The notes: generated by a model not told the origin, from the letters alone. Shown: positions 48,065 to 61,500, counted from the first letter of the stretch. The stretch is 64,000 nucleotides of DNA from Citrus sinensis (GCF_022201045.2 NC_068559.1:17479501-17543500), one strand, 5' to 3'. Translations and numbers: made by a program.

Positions 48065-50169
48065 ATGGAAGAAGAAACAATCGGAATCGATGAAGAGAGA
48101 AAACAACAACACGAAGAAGACGCTTCGGTAACCGAAATATTGAGAGACCGATTTCGACTCTCCACCATCTCCATCGCCGAAGCCGAAGGTTTCGTCCTTT
48201 CCAAAATTATAAATTTGAATATGAAGACATATCAATCAAATGCAGCGTTTTCAATTTTTTTTTCTTTTTCTGGCTAATCAAGCAGCCAATCAAATCGGCA
48301 TGGAGATATCGAAACCGATTATAGCTTGTATTTCAGATTTGGCATTCAAATACACAGGTATAGATCGCATCATAATCATCATCATTGCTATTGAATTGAG
48401 ATTGATTGTACAGCGTTCAATTTTTTTCTGTACTATCAATGGAATTAGGTTATTAGAGAACAACTAATTTTTTTTTTGAACGTATTTATTTAGTATTTGT
48501 GCCGTTACTTTGAAAGTTTAGAATGCAACTTTATTTTTATTTTCGTAATGTAATTTTGGTTATGCATCTGTGACGAAATTTGTTAAAGATTGATCAATTT
48601 AGATGCCATCAACGTAATCAATAAACCTAACTATGAAGATTGATATGAATCACGTTATCATCTAATTGGCCACTGAATATAGATATGACCTTAATGACTA
48701 AGGCAGCTTCCAAACCCTCTGCTCAAACTCTCCTTGATGGGCAAGTCTTTTACAAGGAATTGGCAACCTTTTGTTTGAATCTTTTTTTGGGTTGTAATCA
48801 TGAGATGTATTGCTGACACAGCTTTGAGAACAAGTTTCCCATATTTGTTGATGTTAAGGTCATTCTAGGAACCATTGTTAAGAAGCTTACTAAGTTTGAT
48901 AGGCAAACAGGACTACCATTGCAAATGCCATGAGTCTACACACTGCTCGATATGATGGGCTTATTAAGTATATCATGAGATGACTGACTATTGTGACGAA
49001 TTGATGGTTAAGGACGCTGCCATCGTTTTTCAAAGAGGAGTTGTTGATGAAAAAGGGCAAATCACATGTTGCTTTAACTATATCAGAAAAACTTTCTCAA
49101 TCAACGATGAAAGAGTGTTTTCTCAACCTCCTACTAGTCCAAATTTAAGATGTTACTCTCAACCTCTTATTGCATATGTGATAGCTAGTCTACTGAGTGA
49201 TCATTTAATTTTTGGCTAGCTACAAGAAAGAGTGTTTTCTCTCTTTCACACAGTTTGCAGCTGTTCTGTTTCACCCAGCAGCTTGAGTCTCCACCACTGT
49301 TTCTTCATCGAACATAGCAAGATTTTACTATAAATTAAGCATATAAGTCCAGAAACCATGTGTTTTTCTTGAATTGGTTTTAGAATTCAGTTACTTTCAA
49401 TCAAATTTTATATTTGACATTTGCACTTCATCTCCCTTAACGAAAGTAGTGACATTAAGCATCACTATTGGACAATGATGCATAACCTTTACAACTTCTT
49501 TGAAAACTTGAGATGGTGAAGTTTTTTTCCGCACCAACCGTGCCATTTTAATGCTCTTTGAAGATTGCTAAGCCAAGCCTGGCCGAACTAATCAGGAAGA
49601 TACTCTTTTGAAATGCAGAACAGCTTTCAAAGGACCTTGAGCTATTTGCACAGCATGCTGGACGTAAATCTGTGAGAATGGAAGATGTCATACTTTCAGG
49701 TGAGTGTTCCTCGGTCATGACTTTGCTAGGACCATTAGCATCAAGGTGTTTGAATGTTATGAATGAACATTTATTTCACCAGAAGACACAGCCTAAGCAT
49801 TTCTTGCTCTTGACCAAGATATTCAAAATCCCTGCTCTGTTACCATTGCACATATTTGCAATCATGATTATGCAAAAGTGAGAGAGAGAGAGAGAGAGAG
49901 AGAGATATGCCAGGGTTGAGAGAAGGGGAGAAATGGCATATATTTATGTTTACATTTGGATTAGCTAGAAACTTTTTTAATTTCTGTGAATGTTTTAAGA
50001 CTGGTGCAATTTGGTTTTAGCACATAGGAATGAACGTCTGGCCGCCACTTTAAGGTCCTTTCGCAATGATTTGAAAGCAAAAGAACCACGTTCTGAAAGG
50101 AAACGGAAGAAATCTTCAACAAGGGAAGACATAACTACTACCAATGTAGTGCAAGTACCTGATCTCTAA
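48065..50169 (+). CDS. MHF1: CENP-S/MHF1 histone-fold protein
   Basis: Small histone-fold protein that pairs with MHF2 (CENP-X). The complex binds DNA, supports FANCM at stalled forks and limits meiotic crossovers in plants. Four exons, 48065-48188, 48283-48357, 49619-49699 and 50021-50169, all phase-1 joints with GT-AG introns, give 429 nt and 142 aa. The histone fold runs from about MEISKPIIACISDLAFKYTE through LSKDLELFAQHAGRKSV and MEDVILSAHRN, the family's signature order. A basic tail (RSERKRKKSS) follows. The N-terminus has the segment VTEILRDRFRLSTISIAEAE, preceding a possible NAGNAG acceptor: exon 2 can start at 48283 or 48286, adding or removing one alanine. The TTG-initiated extension two codons upstream is not the start. 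Intron 2 is 1.26 kb and may hold degraded coding-like DNA. Confidence 0.93.
48690..49215 (+). other. Coding-like remnant inside MHF1 intron 2
   Basis: The stretch is less AT-rich than normal intron and reads as broken coding sequence in shifting frames: PSAQTLLDGQVFYKELATF, then after stops FENKFPIFVDVKVILGTIVK, then a 79-codon frame at 48980-49219 with LMVKDAAIVFQRGVVDEKGQ. I do not recognise the parent protein. A retroposed or captured gene fragment is possible; chance is not excluded. Confidence 0.3.
49880..49905. repeat. (GA)n microsatellite
   Basis: Uninterrupted dinucleotide run of about 13 units in intron 3 of MHF1. Confidence 0.95.
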
Positions 50170-53100
50170 GTCAGGACTTCCAGGTATGTGCACTCCCATT
50201 TGGTAATGAAGGCCTATTATTCTTTGATAATTAAATAACACTTCAACAATGACTTCTTTACTTGTTATCCAAATCTTTCTTATCTGTAAAATGAATTGCA
50301 TTTGTATTTCTCTGAAAGTACTATATCTATATACTTATAATTTTCTTAAATTGCTGAAAACCTGATCAACAAGATAAGTTTAAGTCGAAGGGTGTTTAGG
50401 ATTATAGTATGGTTTGTATTATGTTTGTTGCTTGATACTAATTTCTACTAAAGAGTAAAGACAGTATCTCAAAATTGAAGTTTGGCCGTTTTGGAGTCCA
50501 TCCATTTCTTGATCATGACTTGGACATTCTCGTTACTAATTTCTTTCTAAACACAACCTATACCAATTTGCACCATTATATTCCCAAATTAAGCTGAAGC
50601 TTTAGCAATTCCTCGGTTACCGAGAAGTTGATTAATTTTCAACTATGGGTAACCCTGATGACTTGGAGGAAGCCTTTAATAGATTTTCAGGTCGCCGTTG
50701 ATGAGTCATGAATATTGTTTGATGAAATTTGAGAGAAGAGGTGATATTGTAAATATCAATAATGGTTTTAAGAATTAAGAGGATGATATATTGGTGCTAA
50801 TAGGATCATAAGGAACCTTTCTCGTGGAAACTGCTGAGTTCGGTAATTTGGTAGCCATCAACATCAAGGGTGGGATATCTAGATACGAGATTGTGAGTCC
50901 AAGTTGGGCCTTCAAATGATGTGGACCACTTTAGTTCAGACTTGGCCCAACTTTGTAAGGAGAGGACCTTACTGCACTCTCAACAAACTACTGATGTGCC
51001 CTATAACCGGAAATCATAAATTTAAGGGGAAAAGAACTAGAGCCCACTACAATTTATAGTTTATAGGATATATTTTGCCCCTGAGCTTGGCTAAGTGTTT
51101 TCCTTGTCTTCTTTAGCTGGCCACTAATGTTCAAACTTTGGTTTAGTTAGGGAGATTAAAAATAGATTTGCACTTATTATTATTATTATTATTATTATAG
51201 GAAATAAATAATACAGAGGAGAAAAAATTAAACACAAGCGAATGATAACAGATGGATCCTATCAACAAATGACGAAGCTTCAAAGTTTTGTTTATAATTA
51301 GTTGAATTTTGTTGGGTTTCAGTATTTATCAAACAAATTTTTGAAAATAAAAACCAATGATAGGTCGAGTGGTGAGATTGAGCTATATAATATTTAAACA
51401 AAAAATATAAGATGATAATCTTTGAAAACTACTTTTAATGTACTTTATTCATTTCAGTCAAAACATTGCAAAGCAATTACAAGAATTGAAACTTGGAAGT
51501 GTTTTTGACAATTTTAAAAACTAGTTTCAAATGCATCATTATGTCTTGAATGAAATAAAATAAAATATTAACTACTAATATATCTATCTTTATTTAACTT
51601 TTAAAGAAATGGAGTATATTTTTTATTATTGCACGAGTATGATTGTAAAAAAGATATGTGTGCAAGCTGACAAATCATATATGGTTCTCGGCCCAAATTG
51701 GAATACATTTTTTTTTTGTTTTACAGCCGCATCTCTTCTTCAGTCAAGCTCGGAAAGAATAGGAGAGCAAGTATTAGTACCATAGTAAAAATACATTCCT
51801 TATCATTAATATGGTTGCTCGCGGAAATTGTGGTCTCTCAGAAAAATGGATGACTATATCTTTAACTCTTTGTCAAATAAATTTTATATATTGGATGGGT
51901 ACCCTATCTGTTTAGTCCACAAGCTCCCATGAAATGGATGTGTTTGGGTATTCAATATAGGTGGGCTGTTAATGTCACATCTTGGTATGATTTAGACCAC
52001 ACAACGCAAATTGAATCATTTTCAAATATGAAAAATATGTCACATCTCGTTCAAGAATTTATAGTGAGGTCAAATACCACTCAACTGACTGGTAATTTTT
52101 TGAGGCAAATTGGATCCTGTGAAGCAAGTCTCTTGATGTTTACAGTTCATTAATTTGATTAAATTTTGCATTCGGTCCAATTCAAAATCACAAAAATTTT
52201 ATTCGGGTGCTGCAAATTGTTTTTAAAAGATTCAAAAGAAATATGAATCGTTAGAGGGCAACGAGAACCAGTTGAAGTTGATTACGTCTTAGATTTGATT
52301 ATTGTACCATCCGCCCATGTGCACATTAGGTATATGCTCTCTATATTTAGGTATCTCTTTTTGGATGCTTTTGTTCTTTTTTTTTTTTTTTTTGAAAGAA
52401 TGCTTTTGTTCTTTTTACCAAAACTGCACATTTGATTTGCTGTCTTATGAACATTTGTTTAGCAAATTAAAATAAAAAAATGATGAAAGGATATTATTAA
52501 TTCTTAGACCAATTCATTTGGAGATTATCGGTAAATTTTGTCAAAGAAAAAACTGATCATTCTGATAACTCTAAGATTTTTCTTTTTTAAATACACCATA
52601 ATTACAAATTTACTTATATTTAGAAATTTCATAAGTCAAATTTTCAACAATATAGTTTAAATATCTGAACTCACGACGAATCAGATATATTTTCGAACAG
52701 TTAAACTCGAATAATCGAATTACTCTGCGACACATGAGTGTTGCCACAGTCAGTGGATTGTTGCAACTTACAAATTTAATATTTTGTTTGTATGTTTGGC
52801 AGAAACTTTTTGATTTTGAAATGAGAACTCGTGAAAAATGATAAGACTTTTTTTTCAGTTTCAACGGGTAAATAAAGAGCGGGAAGGCTATTCAACTAAA
52901 TTGCTTGCAACTGAATTAAGCTTTGAAAAGGTCGTCAGGTCACGCAGTTGGAGGTGGAAATGAAACCGAAACTGAATTACTTTCTGGCAGTTTCTCTCGA
53001 TGCGGCAAATATGTGCAGAAGATAACGAGTGTCTTGTGTCACAAGCATTTTCTTCAATTTAGTGCACATTCACACACCCAACGCATCTTTTGTTCAAAAC

Positions 53101-54200
53101 GCGCCTCTCAGACTCAAATGCTTAGCCTTTTTTTTTTTTTTTTTTGAAAAAAAATAGTAAATTCAAAATTGCATTAAAAGAGCCAAAAGCAGTTGATACA
53201 AGTCACGTCATAGTTAAATACAATTGGCCACACGGCTGAATCGAATATAATGTGTAAGGGTTTTACGGAAGTCATGACTCAAGTCTCGGTTAATCTAGCA
53301 ATAAATATTATGAATCTCTTAAAAAAATGGTTCTGAGAATTTTTTGAATATGGCATAATCTATGCATCCTAGCTATCTCAGACAATAAACACATTCAAAA
53401 TTTTTTTTAAAAAAAAAAAACCTTTATTCGCAACACATACCGTCGCTCATTAAAAGTTAAATTTGTTGAATATAATTCAAAAGCTCTCTGTCCTGGCCTG
53501 GGTTATAATTTGTTCCCAAAAAACGGTTGATGTTTCATCTCGGCGACGCGCGTGCTAGCGCGTGGGTACTGTGCTGACACCTGAATCAAGATTCTCTGAA
53601 ATCATTTGTACTCGTTGTTCGCAAGGATGTCTTTTTTCTGTTTCTGAGCCTTTGATGGTCAATGTCATGGTCACATCGTGCGGCTCACATGGTTCCATCA
53701 TATCACTTGAAGCCTGACCTAATCTATTTCCACGCCTTTTCTCGGGGCCAATTGCTAACGCCATTGTGCAACTCCTAACCGTACGAGGGGTGGTTAGTGC
53801 TTGACCGCTAGTGTGGTACCAAGTACATGTAATTCAAAGATCGGGAAATGAGACTCTCGTTTATTTTTTTTTAATGACAAATATTACTCATGGTATTTAT
53901 AATTATATAAATATTAAGATCCGTTTACATCAATTTTAATATCGCATTATTCAGATTTTTAATCTTCTCAAATATTCGAGATACATCAATTCCCATCCTA
54001 AAAGAAACACTGCCTTCACTTAAGTTCTGGGACACCGAAGAAAGAAATTTAAATTAAATTCTTATAATGCGTCTACGGAGACTCAAACTACTTCCCTCAC
54101 AAATCACTTCCCTCACATTTGTGAGGGAGTGACTCTAGCCACTCGATCTTAGCTCAAGTGGTTAGACTCTCATTTTTTTAGATTGACCATTTTACCTTCT
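50170..54200. other. Gene-free intergenic DNA
   Basis: Begins with the MHF1 3' UTR. No gene with recognisable domains. It holds an (ATT)n run at about 51174-51199, poly-T tracts at about 52377-52394 and 53128-53145 that may be poly-A ends of minus-strand retroposons, and a minus-strand frame of 69 codons at 53555-53764 (start MALAIGPEKRRGNRLGQ) resembling nothing known. A small stem, ccctcacatttgtgaggg, lies near 54110-54130. Confidence 0.45.
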
Positions 54201-54219
54201 TTCAAAATTTAAATACCCA

Positions 54220-54760
54220 CTTTATCTTCATTTAATTAATTAACATATTAATATATTTTTAACAATAATTATTAATATTTATAATTTTTGAATAAATAAT
54301 CACAATAATTATATATTAATATTAATATATTAATTATTAATTCATCTATTAATATTAACTAATTAATATAAATAGTACTATTAATTAATATATTAATATA
54401 CTATTAACAATAATATATTAATAATTATAGTTCTTGAATATATATTAAAAAAATTGAAAATTTATTATAATTATGGAATTCAGTTATGGTAGTTGTTGTT
54501 GTTATTATTATTAATTCTTTTTATTTTTATTTTTATAAAATTTATTATTGTTGTTGTTGTTGTTATTAATTTATTAATTATTACTATTATTTATTTTTTA
54601 ATCATCATCATCATCAAATGATAATGATTAACAAAAGGTATTTTAATATATTATTAATCATATTATTTTAATAATAATATTATTATTAATCATTTTTATA
54701 ATAATAAAAATCACAAATAATAATAATAATAATAATAGCAGTAGTTATTATTATAATTAA
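54220..54760. repeat. AT-rich simple-sequence block
   Basis: Almost pure A+T, with interleaved taatatat, attatt, gttgtt and aataat runs, including ttgttgttgttgttatt near 54548 and aataataataataat near 54718. Candidate replication-slippage or matrix-attachment sequence; no gene. Confidence 0.6.
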
Positions 54761-55010
54761 CTAAGGACATTTTAGTAACTTGAAACAATTCACTTATTCT
54801 GATTCGATTCCAAGATAAATTAAATACATCAATGGGATTCTAACTTATTCACATTTCGATTCTTATAGTTCAAGTAAATAATTTATTTTGATTCTCATTC
54901 CACATTCTCATTTCAACTCATTCTCATTTCAATTCATTCCGATTTCAACTCATTATGCTTCTAATTTATTCTGATTATTGACAAATAAACGCAACGTAAG
55001 AGTTATTCCC

Positions 55011-55285
55011 AATAACCTAATAGTATTCGACAATAAATTATGCTTAAATTATTTAAAACAACTTTTATATAGATGTATATGTAACTTAGCAAGGTGACTC
55101 AACTCAAGGTTAGCACTATACTCTGTTTTCTTTCATGCGATGAAATGTCCAATAACCTTTTAGTATTTTGACAATAAATTACACTTAAATTATTTGAAAC
55201 AACTTTTATATTGGTGTATATATTACTTAGTTAGGTGATTCAATTTAAAGTTAGTACTACACTCTGCTTTCTTTTATGAATCATG
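55011..55285. repeat. 140-bp tandem duplication
   Basis: The unit beginning aataacctaatagtattcga at 55011 recurs from 55151 as aataaccttttagtattttg and stays alignable at about 80-85% through cactctgctttcttt. It is non-coding. The divergence suggests an old duplication. Confidence 0.8.
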
Positions 55286-56224
55286 ATAATGTAAGGTAAA
55301 TTTTTCCACAAAGGCTGTAAAATGAATAAAGCCATAACAATAGAAACCAAAGCAAAGTGCATCTCCTTTATAAATTCCTGCTTCAAATTGGTCCACTCAT
55401 ATTACATATATATTTATATATCAGTTTTCCTTTTTGCCCTTTTTATTCTTTCGTAATCGTTACAAGATGCTCAAATTTTCGACTGTCTTCAAATGTTTTC
55501 ACCATTAAAATCCCACCATGCTTCCAAAAAGGCCAAAAGCAAAAAAAGAGATGTCACTTGAAGCTGACACGTGGCAGTGATATCATGGAACGTAGTACCA
55601 CAAAACTTATCCATCACCCATAATAAAACCCCGTGCCCCAACACCCGTTTCCCCACCCTCCCCATTGGCCCGTCGCTTTCATGTTTCATGCACATGCACG
55701 CAACAACAGCTGTAGTGTACACTGTACACTTACAATAGCAAGATCAGATCCAACGGCCACCACGACGCCTCCGTTACCACGGGAACCTCTCTAAGAGTGT
55801 AACCGAACCGTCTCTGCTTTTTGTGTCTCTCTCCGTTTCGCTTTCACAATAAGCGTCCGATTTAATGGAAATTTGTTAGAAGCTGTGTTTGCCCAGTAAT
55901 TGTATCCGAAACGAAACAAAACAAACAAATCCTTTTGTGTTTTTCTTTTGTTTTTTATTTCCACGGTGTACATTAAAGAATAATCCTTTTTTGTTTTGTT
56001 TTTAGACGCAAATGCAATTGATCGTCATTTATGACAAATTATTTATTAAAAAAAAAAAAGAACACCCACGTCTCATTAGATTTCTTTCTTTTTTTTTTCC
56101 TCCCTAATTTGATCCTTACTTTTGTTAAAAATGAGAGATCCCTAATAATTATTCCAAAATACTTACATAGACTACGACGGTTATTCACATTCGAATATTA
56201 TCGATAATACCAAATACTGAGATT

Positions 56225-56332
56225 AATTTTCTTTTAACTTAAAATCTATGTAATTGACGTACCCCAATTATTGATCCTAATTTTCTTTTAACTTAAAATC
56301 TATGTAATTGACGTACCCCAATTATTGACCCT
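56225..56332. repeat. 54-bp tandem duplication
   Basis: A unit starting aattttcttttaacttaaaa at 56225 recurs at 56279 and is near-identical through gacgtaccccaattattga. It is recent and non-coding. Confidence 0.88.
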
Positions 56333-57496
56333 TACACCGTAGATAGAATAAGATGGTTTTGTTTCTCGTGTTTGGTTTCATTTTAGTTATGGGAAAATAA
56401 AATTATAGCCGAGAGAGGGAATTTCCCTCTTTAGATTGTTATTTCTATTACATTCATCCTTTTCTTGCTCTTGTATTCTAACTGTTCTGTCGACTCCAAT
56501 AATGGTCCATGTGGATTTTAATTATAGTGACTTGTCTTTGTATGGTTTGTGCATCAATTATCGAGAAATATTTGAATTTATCCAAGTAACAATAGTTTTC
56601 GGGGAAAAAAATAATAGTTAAAATTGGATTCTTAATTATTGTTATTCTAAGAAAAAAAAAATTATTTTTTTCTCTGTAATTTATGTATACAAAAACCATA
56701 CAAAAGGATCCAACTTTCACTATTTTCTCATGTATTCTTTTTTGTTCATCCAGAACTTTCGCATTCGTTTATGTTATTCCAACAAATTAAACACCACCTA
56801 TATTAATCTTGGAACTTTTTTTTTTTTTTTTGGGGTGAACCTCGGCCGTACAACGAAGCTTGGAAATTATTTTAGTCCGTACTGAACTAAAATAATAGTT
56901 CGATTCATTGAGATTAATATGTTTTAGTTATATATACGGATATACGAATTTTTTAGGTGCTAATATGAATATTAGTAATACTGAAACATTTTAAAAATGT
57001 GTTAAAGATCAATATAAATATTACTTCTTATATTATGCTTTATTATAAATATTTAAAAAATTACTGGGTCTCAAATAAATTTTAGAAGGTTAGAGATGTC
57101 GTACCTTTCACTTTGGATATTGTTTGATGATCAGTGAAACAATAAAATTTGATTATTTGACGGTGTTAAATTGTAGAATATATATGATACCTTTAATAGT
57201 ATAATTACAACTAAATATAATACGGTAAATACAACCTCAATCACATTGTTTGCCAAAATATTCGGATGCTAAATATAAGTAAGAGTGCTGCTATTGAGAC
57301 TCAGGAACGACAAAAGGAAGACAGAAACAGCAGCATATGCTGTCGTTTTCTATCCTCTCTCTTTAGAAAATGAGCATGCGTGAATTTTAAGTTAGACCCA
57401 CAATCAATTTAAAAAATTAAATTAAACATAATGCATGAGCCAGTAAAGCATTAACAAGAATTTTTTTTTCTCTCTCACCTCTCTTTTAGCTGGAAT

Positions 57497-58535
57497 AGAA
57501 ACCACAAACTCACTCACGCACGCACTCTTTACTTCCCTTTTGACAAACCACATAATCACACCCACAATCAACAATCAGCCACGCACTCTTACTTTCCGTT
57601 TGACAAACCACATACGACGGACGAGCCCACAGACGACGGACCACCACCATCACGTGATCGAGGGAGTAGAACTCATGCGGTGGTGCGTTGGAGCCGCGGT
57701 TCTTTCGAGCTAAAAGGTCGGTGTTCCTGTTGGTTTTCGTTGGCGAGGATGGTAGGGAAACGACAGTCGGCTTCCAAGCTTCAGATCAATACCTTGATCG
57801 GCCGGTGGAGTTGCCGGGATCGTGAAATCCAACCGGGTCACATTCGTGGGTCGGGTTGGGTCGGGTTCGCGATTTTTGAGCTAAATCGACGGCGTTCTTG
57901 TTGGTTTTCAGCGGCAAGGATGGCAGGGAAACGAGGCCCGACTTCCAAGCTTCAGATCAATACCTTGATTGGCCGGTAGAGTGGCCGGGGTTGTGAAATC
58001 CAACCGGGTCATGTTCGCGGGTTGGGTTCATGGGTCAAATTGGGGCAACCTCTCTCCCTTCTCATCTCCTCATCCACTCACAAAGCGCCACACCACGGCT
58101 CCCCTTAGCCAGGTTATTGCTGCTGGAATTTTTTTTGTTGGAAGTGTTATTGGAATTTTTTTTGCTGAAAGTGTTACTGGTGCTGGAATTGATGCTGGAG
58201 TTGTTGCTGCTGGAATTTTTTTTTTTTTTGTGTTTGTGTGTTTTCGTTTGTCTCTGTTTCTATTCCTGTCTCAACTACAAGCTTCTATAATAAGTGTTTG
58301 GCCTCGGCACAAAATCAATGTTTGTAATAGAGATAATCAATAAAAGTCAGTTCAGTTTTCCAATTTTATCTGTTTGGCCTGGGCACAAAATTTTTTATGT
58401 TCTGATTTATTTTCGAAACAGAGTAGAACTCACAACGTGCTGCCCAGCTGAAATGAATTGAAGCAAAGCAGAGCGACATCGTTTGATGAAAAGGGAATGC
58501 TCACACGGTGCTAAGCTGAAATTAAGAGGAAAAAA
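57497..58535. repeat. Second copy of the repeat carried by the nested Mutator-like element
   Basis: Shares with 23899-24765 the opening gaaaccaca, the ttttgacaaaccaca block, cgatcgagggagtagaactc-type sequence (gatcgagggagtagaactca at about 57656), ggttctttcgagctaaa, cttccaagcttcagatcaat, the cactcacaaagcgccacac block and the gctggaattttttttgctgg low-complexity tail. Here a 171-bp piece is tandemly duplicated (57707-57877 and 57878-58048). I could not find matching terminal inverted repeats or a target duplication. A plus-strand frame of 99 codons at 57680-57979 exists only in this copy. Confidence 0.82.
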
Positions 58536-61500
58536 GATTAAAATTAGTTTCCTATCCTCTCTATCTCTCTAGGGAGATTTGCTAGATAAAGTATAAGGAA
58601 AAAGATAAAATGAAGAAATTTGAGCTGCTTTTCCATTTTCTTATTCTTTATTTTATTATTTATTATGGTCCCATGCATTTTCGAATTGGCGTAAGACAAC
58701 GTGTGAAACCACGCTAATTTTTATCGTCCTTTAGTCTTCCTTTAGTTTGTTTACCATTTTGCTATAAGTAAACTCATTAATTTTGGCCTTAAAAGGGTAC
58801 ACAAACACATCATCCCCTCATTAGGGCAAAGTCAATAATCTAATCGTGCCAGCAAATAAAGTTTGGCAATGCTTCCTCGTTGTGTTTGTTAGATGGACAC
58901 AACGGCAACAGCATGCATTATCAATCACATGGATCATTACCCAGATTCTTAACGTGTGGACCCCCCGGCACTCCCGTCTAATGTCTAATCTAATTGGTTT
59001 TTTAGCTGAAATCGTGCCCACGTGGCGCCATAAAACACCTTTCAGATATCTCAACAATTTTTCAACGCTTTTAAATTTGATTTGGTTTAGATATCATGAA
59101 ATAAATGGTCTTAATAAATACATCATGGTTGGATAAAAAGAAAATAATTGAGAAAGATAATTTAACACTTTTATATCATTTTCTTAAATAATTGGGGGAT
59201 TAACAATTTTGTTATTCCATGCTCACCTTAAATCATGTTATCATATGAACTTTGAGAATAATGGATGATCCATGTTTGATTTGTTGATGTTATTGTAATT
59301 CAGTAATTTTCATCGAACCTTCTCATTTTTTATTTAAATATATACAAATTCTTAATATTAAAATTTTAGTATAATATAGAACCATGTATATCTTTAGTTT
59401 TAATTAGACATAAAATATTATTATAAATGTGTCAATTTTATCCACTAATTATTTGCTCCAAACATGTATAATTTTATGATATACTTTTTAAGTAAAATTA
59501 TTCTTTGTTATTGTAATGAGATGTGAGAAGATTAAACATCACTTATTCTAATGTTGATTACAATTTTTTTTCCCCAAATGTGACTTAGATTATGTTATAT
59601 ATTTATTTATTTCATTGATTTTTTTCTTAATGTTTCAAATTTATAAACTAAAAAATTTTAAAAAATTACTAGAAGCGATAACGTGGTATGCCTCCATGAA
59701 TCTTCACACATAGATTTTTGAAAACTAGGCGGTGAACAATTTTGTCACATAAAGCCTAAAAATGTTAAGGGCCAATTTGGTAATATTGTAATTTTTAAAA
59801 TAATTGATATGAGATGTACTGTACAAATAATTAGATGTGAAGAGAATTAGCCAGATGTTTAGTAAATTTATTTTTGAGAGTCTTGTGAGTTTTAAAAAGC
59901 AGTCATATATATTTAATAAATTTTGCTATTGAAGTCTTGAAAAATACAAATGATTAAAATTAACATAGTATTGAATAAAATTTATTTACACATTTATAAA
60001 CATATATGTATATAGTTTTTTTTAATTGCGTGTATATAGTAATTAATAACTAAAATAAATTTTTTATTTTGTTATCTCACTATAATAGGTAATAATAATA
60101 ATATTTTTAATTTTAACAAATTTATTCTCTAATTAAATTATGATAATTTTAAATTTTTATAATATACGTGAGTATATATATAAATTGTATAAAGTATAAA
60201 ACTATTTTTTAAAATTAGATTTTAAAAATATACTCGTTTCTAACTTTTTAAAATTTATTATAAAATAGGATGAAATTACTTGAACAAGAAAAAATAAATT
60301 CTCTAATAATAACAACACAATTTCAAAGTGGATAAATATTTCACATTTGATTAGCTAAGCAAAGATTACAAAATGTCTCCAGATGATATCGTTATAATAA
60401 TAAGTAGGGGTCCGGCTCCGGCGAGGGTAAAAAAAAAAAAATCACGAGGGGGGAGACCATTTCTGATTGGCCAATAATTTCACAAATCCCAAAGAAAACA
60501 TATTAAAAAATAAAAGCATTCTCTGTCAAGAAAAGTTTAAAAAAATATGAAAAAGTAAAAGCTATTTTGACCTTTTTTTTTTAATTCTCCTTTAAAAAGA
60601 GATTTTGTTGTAGTGTGTCAAAAACACACACAGAGAATTATAACTCCAAGTTACTCAGCAGCTTTGATAATTTGGAACAAATAAAAGGGCGACACGTGGA
60701 TGGTTGATTTGAACAGCAGTATCTCGGATAAATGCTTTTCTAATCCTTTACGCAGCGCCCAGCCCCAGCATTCAAAATTCTGGTGCACGGTTATTTGGTC
60801 CCCCCTTTCAGTTCGGCTTCACGGCTTTCCCATTCAATTTATTCTGCTTGTGAACTCCTTGTTAGGTGGCCGTTAGATTTCGTGTGGAAGAGGAAATTGC
60901 AATTTAAAAATGTCCCAAATTCTATTATTATTATTATTATTATTTTTAATTAGACAAACAATTCTTATTTATTTCTAATACTATTTAAAATACATATTTA
61001 ATATGTAATATGAAGGTTGGTTAGGTTTCATAGTTTACGAGCTTAATATTTATTGAATAATTGAAAAAATGAGAGGAGAATAATATTATAATAGTAAGGT
61101 TAGTTTAGTAATAGTCGAATATTCTTTCATTTAAAAAGTAACAATTTTCTTGCTAAGTGGTAGACCGGTAGTTCATTATCATTGTTGTTCAATTCTTTAT
61201 TGGATAATGAATAATGATCTATGTACAACTATTTGTACAATATTTTTATAAAAAAAAAAGAAAATATTTTGTAGTAATTTTTTTTTTCAATCCTACCATG
61301 AATTTTTTTTTTATCTCGTAGTGATAGTGTACTAACTATAGAATTTTCTATAATAAGAATATCGTTGTTGTATTGTATATTTTCCCATACGGAGAAAATG
61401 TAAAGGCAATTATTCTTGACTAACCCGATTTATAAATAAGCATTATTAGATATTAACAAAATGAAGTTTTATTTATTTAGTGCATGAGAGCAACACATAA

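Noticed and set aside
53555..53764. 69-codon minus-strand frame with a protein-like start
   Set aside because: Unrecognised and isolated, with no neighbouring exons; kept only as a note in the intergenic entry.
54220..54760. Possible CRISPR-like or satellite array
   Set aside because: The repetition is simple AT sequence without regular units or spacers.
57290..58600. Terminal inverted repeats or LTRs for the second payload copy
   Set aside because: A similar ctatcctctct phrase occurs near both ends (about 57350 and 58550) in direct orientation, but flanks do not align further and no target duplication was seen.
58846..59136. 96-codon plus-strand frame
   Set aside because: No motif or family likeness, overlaps an opposite frame, and starts in promoter-like sequence.
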